From contig CP107926.1 of NCBI GenBank assembly GCA_036015235.1, forward strand, positions 3,414,001 to 3,478,000: a stretch of 64,000 nt of DNA. The letters are read 5' to 3'. Within the stretch, counting starts at the first letter, position 1; each line of letters opens with the position of its first letter. Positions 57,632 through 64,000 of the stretch are shown here, one piece after another. Source of the DNA: Streptomyces sp. NBC_00433. GTDB taxonomy: Bacteria; Actinomycetota; Actinomycetes; Streptomycetales; Streptomycetaceae. The position numbers and the translations under genes were made by a program. Below the pieces are notes generated by a model. That model saw only the letters and a program-made list of their open reading frames with translations, searched no databases and had not been told where the DNA came from.

Positions 57632-58197
57632 GCCAGGTGGTCGTTGACCAGGCCGCAGGCCTGCATCAGGGCGTAGGCCGTGGTGGGGCCGACGAAGCGG
57701 AAGCCGTGGGACTTGAGGGCCTTGGCAAGGGCCGCGGACTCCGGGGAGACCGGCGGGACGTCGGCGGTGGTGCGGGGGGCCGGCCTGGTCGCGGGATCGG
57801 GGGCGAAGGACCAGACCAGGGCGTCGAGGCCGCCCTCGTCCCGCAGCGCCTGCGCGGCCAGCGCGTTGGCGATCGACGCGTCGACCTTGGCGCGGTTGCG
57901 GATGATCCCGGGGTCGGCCAGCAGCCGCTCCCGGTCCGCGTCCGTGAAGGACGCCACCGCGTCGATCGCGAAGCCCTTGAAGGCCGCCCTGAAGGTCTCC
58001 CGGCGGCGCAGGATCGTGATCCAGGACAGGCCGGACTGGAAGGCCTCAAGGCACACCCGCTCGAAGAGCGCGTCGTCGCCGTGCACGGGCCGGCCCCACT
58101 CCTGGTCGTGATAGGCGACGTAGTCCGGGGTGGACAGGCCCCACGGGCAGCGGGCGACCCCGTCCTCGCCGATCACGACACCGCCGGGCTCACTCAC
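57613..58197 (-). CDS. tag: DNA-3-methyladenine glycosylase I
   Basis: A 194-residue HhH-GPD-like glycosylase of the Tag family: RCPWGLSTPDYVAYHDQEWG, GLSWITILRRRETFRAAF, IRNRAKVDASIANA and SHGFRFVGPTTAYALMQACGLVNDH, shown as separate pieces. The conserved zinc ligands include the Cys near the N-terminus, and His and Cys near the C-terminus (H in NDH, C in DCSAR). It removes 3-methyladenine from DNA. GTG 58197 overlaps the DivIVA-like stop by 8 bp. M. tuberculosis TagA (Rv1210) has the same neighbour. Confidence 0.93.
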   Translation of the reverse strand: MSEPGGVVIGEDGVARCPWGLSTPDYVAYHDQEWGRPVHGDDALFERVCLEAFQSGLSWITILRRRETFRAAFKGFAIDAVASFTDADRERLLADPGIIRNRAKVDASIANALAAQALRDEGGLDALVWSFAPDPATRPAPRTTADVPPVSPESAALAKALKSHGFRFVGPTTAYALMQACGLVNDHLADCSAR

Positions 58198-58576
58198 CCG
58201 CGCCGCCCGCGTACCCGCGGCCCGGGTCCTCTGAGGAGGTGCCCGGCGGCTGCTCCTCCTTGGCCAGGGACATCGTCGAGTCGTGCGCGTGCGCGCCCGC
58301 AAGCGACGACTCCAGCTCGGCGATCCGCGCGTCCCGCTCGGCCAGCTCCGCGCCGAGCCGGTCGAGGACCTCGTCGACGTCGAGCATGCGGTAGCCGCGT
58401 ACCGCCGTCGGCAGCCGCACCGCGTCGATGTCCGTGCGGATCACCGGGCGGTCGGCGGGCAGCCGGTCGTCCAGCCGGTCGGTGCCGGCGTCCCGCAGCG
58501 GGCCGGCTTCGCCCAGTACGGCCATTGCCACCGCGGCGACCACCGCGACCAGCGCGATGAGCATGAACCAGAACAA
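58190..58576 (-). CDS. DivIVA-domain membrane protein
   Basis: A 128-residue protein with an N-terminal transmembrane helix (FMLIALVAVVAAVAMAVLG), a short DivIVA motif (RGYRMLDVDEVLDRLGAEL) with a following coiled coil (ERDARIAELESSLAG), and an acidic disordered tail. The homologue Rv1209 lies beside tagA. The start is TTG 58576 with GGGAG 8 nt upstream; ATG 58564 is an alternative with less support. It may link the membrane to cell-wall growth zones, but that is inferred from DivIVA homology alone. It overlaps tag by 8 bp. Confidence 0.85.
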   Translation of the reverse strand: MFWFMLIALVAVVAAVAMAVLGEAGPLRDAGTDRLDDRLPADRPVIRTDIDAVRLPTAVRGYRMLDVDEVLDRLGAELAERDARIAELESSLAGAHAHDSTMSLAKEEQPPGTSSEDPGRGYAGGAGE

Positions 58577-58635
58577 GTCGATCTCCCGGAGTCCGGCCTC
58601 AGGGCCTGCCGTACATTGTCAGGCCGTCCATGTCA

Positions 58636-58649
58636 GGCACGATCGTGCC
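58636..58649. promoter_or_regulatory. 14-bp perfect palindrome between divergent genes
   Basis: GGCACGATCGTGCC is perfectly self-complementary and lies 32 bp before the folP-like start and 59 bp before the DivIVA-like start. It is an operator candidate for one or both genes. Confidence 0.45.
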
Positions 58650-58681
58650 ACGATCGCATGAGTCTGAGATGAGGAGCGGCA

Positions 58682-59545
58682 GTGGCACTTCGGCTGGGCA
58701 CCCGGGAATTCGGCGAAAGGGAGCCGGTGATCATGGCGATCGTGAACCGTACGCCCGATTCGTTCTACGACCAGGGCGCCACCTTCACCGACGAACCCGC
58801 TCTGGAACGGGTCGCGCTCGCGGTCGCCGAGGGGGCCGCGATCATCGACATCGGCGGGGTGAAGGCGGGCCCCGGCGCCGAGGTGTCGGCGGCCGAGGAG
58901 ATCCGGCGCACGGCCGCCTTCGTCGGCGAGGTGCGCCGCCGCCACCCGGACGTGGTGATCAGCGTCGACACCTGGCGGCACGAGGTCGGCGAGGCGGTGT
59001 GCGCGGCCGGCGCGGACCTGCTGAACGACGCGTGGGGCGGGGTCGACCCCGAGCTCGCCGAGGTGGCCGCCAGGCACGGCGTGGGCCTGGTCTGCACGCA
59101 CGCGGGCGGCGCGCGGCCGCGGACCCGGCCGCACCGGGTCGGCTACGACGATGTGATGGCCGACATCCTGCGGGTGACCTGCGGGCTCGCCGAGCGGGCC
59201 GCGGGCCTCGGGGTGCGCAGGGACGCGATCATGATCGACCCGGGGCACGACTTCGGCAAGAACACCCGGCATTCGCTGGAGGCGACCCGCCGTCTGCCGG
59301 AGATGGCGGCGACGGGCTGGCCGGTGCTGGTGTCGCTGTCGAACAAGGACTTCGTCGGCGAGACGCTGGACCGCCCGGTCAAGGAGCGGCTCATCGGCAC
59401 ACTGGCGACCACGGCGGTCTCGGCGTGGCTCGGCGCCCAGGTCTACCGGGTGCACGAGGTCGCCGAGACCCGGCAGGTGCTGGAGATGGTGGCCTCCATC
59501 GCCGGCCACCGCCCGCCGGCGGTCGCCCGCCGCGGACTGGCGTAG
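58682..59545 (+). CDS. Dihydropteroate synthase-like protein (FolP2 type)
   Basis: A 287-residue TIM-barrel of the DHPS family: IMAIVNRTPDSFYDQGATF, IIDIGGVKAGPGAEVS, VISVDTWRHEV and LLNDAWGG, IDPGHDFGKN. Compared with classical DHPS (NVTPDSF, DIGGES), the first motif reads NRTPDSF and the second loop differs. This is the pattern of the FolP2 group, which in mycobacteria lacks measurable DHPS activity. GAGGAG precedes GTG 58682. Position next to the DivIVA-like gene and LOG gene matches Rv1207; gpgS, which separates folP2 from the DivIVA-like gene in M. tuberculosis, is not here. Confidence 0.88.
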   Translation: MALRLGTREFGEREPVIMAIVNRTPDSFYDQGATFTDEPALERVALAVAEGAAIIDIGGVKAGPGAEVSAAEEIRRTAAFVGEVRRRHPDVVISVDTWRHEVGEAVCAAGADLLNDAWGGVDPELAEVAARHGVGLVCTHAGGARPRTRPHRVGYDDVMADILRVTCGLAERAAGLGVRRDAIMIDPGHDFGKNTRHSLEATRRLPEMAATGWPVLVSLSNKDFVGETLDRPVKERLIGTLATTAVSAWLGAQVYRVHEVAETRQVLEMVASIAGHRPPAVARRGLA

Positions 59546-59562
59546 CGGTCCGGGCGGACCGG

Positions 59563-60372
59563 TCAGGCGCTCTCCTTCGTGACCCGCTCAACCGCTTCCT
59601 CCACGTCGTCGGTGACATGGAAGAGCTCCAGGTCGGCCGCCGACGCCTTGCCCTCGGTGACCAGGCTGCCGCGGATCCACTGGATCAGGCCGCCCCAGTA
59701 TTCGCTGCCGAACAGCACGATCGGGAAGCGGGTGACCTTCTTGGTCTGCACGAGGGTCAGCGCCTCGAACAGCTCGTCCAGGGTGCCGAAGCCGCCGGGC
59801 AGCACGACGAAGCCGCGGGCGTACTTCACGAACATCGTCTTGCGGACGAAGAAGTAGCGGAAGTTCACGCCGATGTCGACGTAGGGGTTGAGGCCCTGCT
59901 CGAAGGGCAGCTCGATGCCGAGTCCCACCGACACCCCGCCGGCCTCCAGCGCGCCCTTGTTGGCGGCCTCCATCGCGCCGGGGCCGCCGCCGGTGATCAC
60001 CGCGAAGCCGGCCTCGGTCAACGCCCGGCCGATACGGACGCCGGCTTCGTACTCGCGCGAGTCCACCGGGGTGCGGGCGGAGCCGAAGACGCTGACCGCC
60101 GGGCCCAGTTCGGCCAGTGCGCCGAAGCCCTCGACGAATTCGGACTGGATGCGCATGACCCGCCACGGGTCGCCGTGGACCCAGTCGGACGGGCCGTGGC
60201 TGTCCAGCAGCCGCTGGTCGGTGGTGCCGGTCAGCACCTGCCCGCGCCGCCGCACGACCGGTCCTGTGTGCCGCTCCGGCCAGCCCTTGCCGTACGGCAG
60301 CTCCTCCGCCGCCGCGTTCGCCGCCGCCGCGGCCTCCTGGGCGTCTCCCGGGACGCCTCGTGCTTCTGTCAT
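59563..60372 (-). CDS. LOG family protein (cytokinin riboside 5'-monophosphate phosphoribohydrolase-type)
   Basis: A 269-residue protein of the LOG family. Landmarks are VSVFGSARTP, VITGGGPGAMEAANKGA and the active-site loop FVVLPGGFGTLDELFEALT, where PGGxGT and the following Glu bind the nucleotide. The N-terminal 60 residues are an actinobacterial extension. M. tuberculosis Rv1205 of this type hydrolyses cytokinin-like nucleotides. It converges with the folP-like gene, the stops lying 17 bp apart. Confidence 0.92.
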   Translation of the reverse strand: MTEARGVPGDAQEAAAAANAAAEELPYGKGWPERHTGPVVRRRGQVLTGTTDQRLLDSHGPSDWVHGDPWRVMRIQSEFVEGFGALAELGPAVSVFGSARTPVDSREYEAGVRIGRALTEAGFAVITGGGPGAMEAANKGALEAGGVSVGLGIELPFEQGLNPYVDIGVNFRYFFVRKTMFVKYARGFVVLPGGFGTLDELFEALTLVQTKKVTRFPIVLFGSEYWGGLIQWIRGSLVTEGKASAADLELFHVTDDVEEAVERVTKESA

Positions 60373-60388
60373 ATCGGCAGCCTACGCA

Positions 60389-61468
60389 TCAGGGTGCCGC
60401 CGACGGCGCCAAAGGCACCGCCCGCGGTGCTTCGAGGCGGGCGCTCACCCAGGTGAAGGCGTCAGGGAACATCCGGCCCCAGGTGTTCCAGTTGTGCCCG
60501 CCGTTGTTCAGCTCCAGGGTGCTGACCTCCGTGGGCGCCTGCGCGGCGCCGGTGATCCAGTCGGCGAACTTCGGCGGGCTCTCCCGGTCCTGCAGGCTCG
60601 ACTCCACCAGCAGCCGCGTGTCCGGATGCGTGTTGCGGGCCAGCCACAGCGGTGAGCGCACCCCCTTCGACGGGTCGTCGGGCGCCAGCGCGGCGCCCGC
60701 GGCGAAGGTCTCGGGGTGTTCCAGCGCCAGCCGGGCCGCGCAGTAGCCGCCGGTCGATATGCCCATCACCGCCCAGCCGCGGGGCGCCGGCAGCGTACGG
60801 AAATTGTGCGAGATCGTCTGCACCACGTCGTCGGTGAGCCAGGTCTCGACCTTGCTCCTGCCCTCGACGTCCGCGCAGCCGGTGTTGACCCGGTCGGGCG
60901 TGATGGTGGGCAGCACCAGGATCGCCGGCTCCGCGCGGCCCGCGCTGATCTGGTCCTGCATGATCCGGCCGAGCCGCATCCCGCGCAGGAAGCTGTGCGG
61001 GGTGCCGGGGATGCCGTGCAGCACCTCGATGACCGGGAAGCGCGTGTGCGCGAACTCCGGCTTCGCATACTGCGGCGGCAGCCAGACGATCACATCGCCC
61101 TTCGTGCCGCTGTCCCAGCCGTGGACCGTGGCCCGCTCGAAGCCCTGCGAATACGAGGCGAACTTCACCGAGTAGTCCGGCACCGCGGGCGCCGGGGGGC
61201 CGCCCTGGGCGCCGGGCCGGCTCGCGCCGCCGGAATTGGCATTGCCCAGCAGGTCGTCCCACGAGGCGTAGAAGCCGTTCTCGTTGTTCACCGTCACCAT
61301 CACCACCAATATGGCGGTGATCTGGCACACCACGATCATGCCGACCCGCAGGGCCGACCGCAGCGGGCGCGGCCCGCGCACCCGCGGCCACAGCAGCACC
61401 GCACCGGCCACCGAGGCCACCGCGGCCGCGACGAGCAGTGCGGCGAACCAGCCACTGGTCAGTCCCAC
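60389..61468 (-). CDS. Membrane-anchored esterase (Esterase D / antigen 85-like fold)
   Basis: A protein of 359 residues. Three N-terminal transmembrane helices (LVAAAVASVAGAVLLWP and MIVVCQITAILVVMVTV are two) precede an extracellular alpha/beta hydrolase: VIEVLHGIPGTPHSFL, nucleophile GISTGGYCAARLAL, and His in NNGGHNWNTWG. The fold and SxGG elbow resemble the antigen 85 / esterase D group that moves acyl chains. The GTG at 61468 has GGGAGGG upstream and fits homologues, so ATG 61489 and TTG 61513 are less likely. It lies 109 bp downstream of dapE. Confidence 0.84.
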   Translation of the reverse strand: MGLTSGWFAALLVAAAVASVAGAVLLWPRVRGPRPLRSALRVGMIVVCQITAILVVMVTVNNENGFYASWDDLLGNANSGGASRPGAQGGPPAPAVPDYSVKFASYSQGFERATVHGWDSGTKGDVIVWLPPQYAKPEFAHTRFPVIEVLHGIPGTPHSFLRGMRLGRIMQDQISAGRAEPAILVLPTITPDRVNTGCADVEGRSKVETWLTDDVVQTISHNFRTLPAPRGWAVMGISTGGYCAARLALEHPETFAAGAALAPDDPSKGVRSPLWLARNTHPDTRLLVESSLQDRESPPKFADWITGAAQAPTEVSTLELNNGGHNWNTWGRMFPDAFTWVSARLEAPRAVPLAPSAAP

Positions 61469-61577
61469 GACGTGGTGTCCCTCCCCCATCCAGAACCGGA
61501 CGTATCCGATCAACCATGCCGGGAGGAAGGACCCGTGCGCACCCCAGTTCGGTTGCCTGCCGAACGGGTGATCCGCG

Positions 61578-62645
61578 TCAGCCGGTGAGCCAGGCGGTCA
61601 GCTTGCGTTCCGCCTCGCGGATCGCCTCGACCTCCACATGCTCCTCGCGGGTGTGCGCCAGCGTCGGGTCGCCGGGGCCGTAGTTGACCGCGGGAATCCC
61701 CAGCGCGGAGAAGCGGGCCACGTCCGTCCACGCCTCCTTGGCCGCGGGGGCGGTACCGATCGCCGCCACGAAGGCGGCGGCCGCCGGATGCGACAGCCCC
61801 GGCAGCGCCCCGGGCGCGCTGTCGGTGAGCACCACGTCGAAGCCCTCGAAGACGTCACGCACCCGGTCCAGCGCCTCCGCTTCGCTCTGATCCGGCGAGA
61901 AGCGGTAGTTCACGGTGACCGCGCACGTGTCGGGAATCACATTCCCCGCGTGCCCGCCCTCGATCATGACGGCGTTCAGCCCCTCGGGATACGTCAGCCC
62001 GTCGATCTCCACCCGGCGCGGTTCGTACGCGGCGAGCCGCGCCAGGATCGGGGCGGCCTTGTGGATCGCGTTCTCCCCCAGCCAGCTGCGTGCGGAGTGC
62101 GCCCGGCGCCCGGTCGTCTCGACCCGCACCCGCAGCGTCCCCTGGCAGCCGCCGTCCACCCGGCCGCCGGTCGGCTCCATCAGCACGGCGAAGTCGCCCG
62201 CGAGCCAGTCCGGGTGCCGCTCGACCAGCCGCTTCAACCCGTTGAAGTCGGCGGCGATCTCCTCGGCGTCGTAGAAGACGAAGGTGAGGTCGCGGTTGGC
62301 GTCGTCCAGGGCCGCGGCCAGCCGCAGCTGCACCGCGACGCCCGCCTTCATGTCGCTGGTGCCGCAGCCCCACAGCACGCCGTCGGCGTCCAGCCGGGAG
62401 GGCAGGTTGTCCGCGATCGGGACGGTGTCGATGTGGCCCGCCAGCACGACGCGCTCGGCCCGGCCGAAACGCGTTCTGGCGACCACCGCGTCGCCGTCGC
62501 GGTCCACGGTCAGGTGCGGGTGCGCTTGCAGCGCGTGCTCGATGAGGTCGGCGAGCTGCTTTTCGGTGCGGCTCACCGACGGCACGTCCACGAGGGTTGC
62601 CGTCAGGACGGCCACATCTGTCTTGAGGTCAAGTCCGCGTCCCAT
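61578..62645 (-). CDS. dapE: Succinyl-diaminopimelate desuccinylase
   Basis: A 355-residue M20 peptidase-family enzyme: [15 protein letters not shown] (metal ligands H and D), [28 protein letters not shown] (catalytic Glu), [13 protein letters not shown] and [18 protein letters not shown] (last metal His). It hydrolyses N-succinyl-LL-diaminopimelate to LL-DAP for lysine and peptidoglycan. ATG 62645 has GGAGGT directly before it, closer than ideal. The longer frame to 62774 runs into repeat island C and is rejected. It is divergent from the gene starting at 63250. Confidence 0.93.
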   Translation of the reverse strand: MGRGLDLKTDVAVLTATLVDVPSVSRTEKQLADLIEHALQAHPHLTVDRDGDAVVARTRFGRAERVVLAGHIDTVPIADNLPSRLDADGVLWGCGTSDMKAGVAVQLRLAAALDDANRDLTFVFYDAEEIAADFNGLKRLVERHPDWLAGDFAVLMEPTGGRVDGGCQGTLRVRVETTGRRAHSARSWLGENAIHKAAPILARLAAYEPRRVEIDGLTYPEGLNAVMIEGGHAGNVIPDTCAVTVNYRFSPDQSEAEALDRVRDVFEGFDVVLTDSAPGALPGLSHPAAAAFVAAIGTAPAAKEAWTDVARFSALGIPAVNYGPGDPTLAHTREEHVEVEAIREAERKLTAWLTG

Positions 62646-62683
62646 ACCTCCGCACTCTAGGCGCTCCGCGCCCCGGGGTTGGC

Positions 62684-63178
62684 CCGTGCCCCTTGCGGTG
62701 CGTCCCTCGGCTGCCACCTGGTGGCGGGTTGCCGCTCCGTTCTCCCCCAGCGCTCCGCCTGGGGGTACCCCCACGCGCCCCCTGGGTGGGTGCCTCGTCC
62801 TGTTGCGTTCACAGTTGCGGTCCGCGGTGGCGGTGCGCTTCGTTCTCCCCCAGCGCTCCGCCTGGGGGCACCCCCACGCGCCCCTGAAAAACGGTCACCC
62901 TCCGCCCAGAGGGGGAGGCCCCTGGCAGGGGCGAACGCTGGGCGTAGGAGGACGCAGGCCAAAAGGGGCGCGGGGAACTGCGCGCCCCGCCGAAGAGGCG
63001 GGAAAGAAAGCAACGCGACCGCAGGGGGCACCCGCCCAGGGGCTCGGGGAACTGCGAAACAAGCCACGACGTACGCGCAGGCAAGTGACGCACCGCAAGG
63101 GGCGGCACCCCAGGGGCGCGTGGGGGGGTACCCCCAGGCGAAGCGCTGGGGGAGAACGGAGCGGCAAGCCGCCCGCCG
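62684..63178. repeat. Repeat island C: composite repeats bounded by an inverted pair
   Basis: Block X (CCGTTCTCCCCCAGCG, then CGCCTGGGGG and ACCCCCACGCGCCC) occurs three times: 62731-62785 and 62833-62886 forward, and 63111-63165 in reverse. The outer copies form an inverted repeat of about 58 bp enclosing about 330 bp. Inside are GAAAAACGGTCACCCTCC, block Y at 62964 and a degenerate copy at 63038, block Z at 62987-63022, and ACGCACCGCAAGGGG at 63089 (reverse copy at 62687). No gene is seen in 62646-63249. Confidence 0.85.
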
Positions 63179-63249
63179 GGGGAAAGCGGACCGCCAGCCG
63201 CAAGGGGCAGGACCTCAAGGGCCCGGCGGGGAGCCGGTACGCTCGGCTG

Positions 63250-64000
63250 GTGGCCACGTCAGGCGCCTCTTCCGGGGGCAAAAGGAACCGTCCGCGGAAG
63301 AGGCGCGCGGCCCGCGCGCTGACCGCGCTGCTGCTGCTCGCGGCAGCCGCGTTCGTCGCGTACCACCTGAGTGGGAAGTCACCCCAGGCGGCCGCCTGCA
63401 TGGTGCGGTCGGACGACGACACGCTCAAGCTGACGCAGTCCCAGGCGGCGAACGCCGCGACCATCGCCGCGGTGGCGACGGCGCGCGGCCTGCCGGAGCG
63501 GGCCGTCACGATAGCGCTGGCGACCGCCTTGCAGGAGTCGCGGCTCGACAACCTGGACCACGGCGACCGCGACTCGCTCGGCCTCTTCCAGCAGCGCCCC
63601 TCGCAGGGCTGGGGCACCCGGCAGCAGGTGCTCGACCCGGTGTATTCGACGAACGCCTTCTACGACCGCCTGGTCAAGATCGACGGCTACTCCCGGCTGC
63701 CCCTGACCGTCGCCGCCCAGAAGGTGCAGCGGAGCGGCTACCCGCAGGCGTATGCCAAGCACGAGGCGGACGCCACGATGCTGGCCGCGGCCCTGGTCGG
63801 CCGCAAGGCCGGTGCGCTGAGCTGTACGACCGGCGCGGACAAGGCGGACAGCGCGGGCGGGGCGCCGGGTGACCCGGCGCTGGTGGCCACCGAGCTGAAG
63901 CGGGAGTTCGGTATGAGGACGCGGCCGAAGACGGCCGGGGAGCCGGCTCTCACGGTGAGCGTGGCGGCGGCGCCCGCGGGCGGCGGGACGTCCGGCGACA
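63250..64000 (+). CDS. Secreted lysozyme-like/transglycosylase-type protein (runs off the window)
   Basis: The frame is open from GTG 63250 to the window end, giving 250 residues. A basic stretch (GKRNRPRKRRAARA) precedes a hydrophobic signal or anchor segment (LTALLLLAAAAFVAYHL). Then comes a lysozyme-like domain: AVTIALATALQESRLDNLDHGD, SLGLFQQRPSQGWGT and DPVYSTNAFYDRL. The Glu in LQESRL matches the catalytic Glu position of that fold. The end, possibly a peptide-binding or linker region, is missing. TACGCT (63238-63243) lies 6 bp before the GTG and there is no SD, so the mRNA may be leaderless. Confidence 0.78.
   Translation, partial: MATSGASSGGKRNRPRKRRAARALTALLLLAAAAFVAYHLSGKSPQAAACMVRSDDDTLKLTQSQAANAATIAAVATARGLPERAVTIALATALQESRLDNLDHGDRDSLGLFQQRPSQGWGTRQQVLDPVYSTNAFYDRLVKIDGYSRLPLTVAAQKVQRSGYPQAYAKHEADATMLAAALVGRKAGALSCTTGADKADSAGGAPGDPALVATELKREFGMRTRPKTAGEPALTVSVAAAPAGGGTSGD

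Noticed and set aside
62684-63178. Insertion sequence
   Set aside because: Inverted repeats are present but no transposase and no clear target duplication were seen.
62679-63872. Long plus-strand ORF through island C
   Set aside because: It consists of repeat sequence and then runs out of frame through the lysozyme-like gene that has a signal peptide and family motifs.

Overview
The window is very GC-rich actinobacterial chromosome, most likely Streptomyces or a close relative. Supporting signs are a WhiB-family regulator with an AT-hook, mycoredoxin, AdnAB-type helicase-nucleases, DUF3107/DUF3117/DUF3152 proteins, GTG/TTG starts and G/C third positions. No rRNA, tRNA, transposase, phage gene, CRISPR array or polyketide/peptide biosynthetic cluster was found. 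Comparisons with Mycobacterium tuberculosis gene order below are from memory, not from a search.

Region 1 (1-24 kb) resembles the Rv3195-Rv3202c block. It holds a zinc metalloprotease tail, a NUDIX protein, a TerD-AIM24 / AIM24 / AIM24 trio, a YgjP-type peptidase, an ABC1 kinase, wblC (whiB7) with an attenuator-like leader, uvrD2, mycoredoxin, nudC and the two AdnAB-like helicase-nucleases, here separated by a lipoprotein gene. An alkyltransferase-like DNA repair protein and a very large kinase-like/flippase-like membrane protein follow.

Region 2 (24-41 kb) resembles Rv3206c-Rv3211. It runs moeZ, DUF3152 protein, alpha/beta hydrolase, TetR, DUF3107, ferritin-like protein, DEAD-box RNA helicase. 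A four-gene minus-strand cluster lies between moeZ and the DUF3152 gene: PelF-type glycosyltransferase, membrane protein, NAD-dependent epimerase and spherulin-4 (GH135-like) protein. It looks like an exopolysaccharide locus. A secreted FG-GAP protein and a probable methyltransferase remnant sit beside moeZ.

Region 3 (41-52 kb) carries MarC, a PHP phosphoesterase, DUF6758 and SUFU-domain proteins, and a magnesium-related set: CorA with a long leader containing a short ORF, a membrane-less MgtE_N-CBS protein overlapping a DUF1003 protein, then Mrp.

Region 4 (52-64 kb) resembles Rv1202-Rv1229c: tatB, anti-sigma factor, SigE-type sigma factor, O-methyltransferase, DUF3117, enoyl-CoA hydratase, tag, DivIVA-like protein, folP2-type gene, LOG protein, an esterase, dapE and a truncated secreted lysozyme-like gene.

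The strongest structure not explained by genes is a family of modular palindromic intergenic repeats. Islands lie at about 31.86-32.11, 43.90-44.28 and 62.68-63.18 kb, with a single module at 52.13 kb. They share blocks in both orientations and create spurious ORFs. Other signals are the wblC attenuator, the corA leader ORF, two SD-preceded non-standard start codons, and several palindromic operator candidates.
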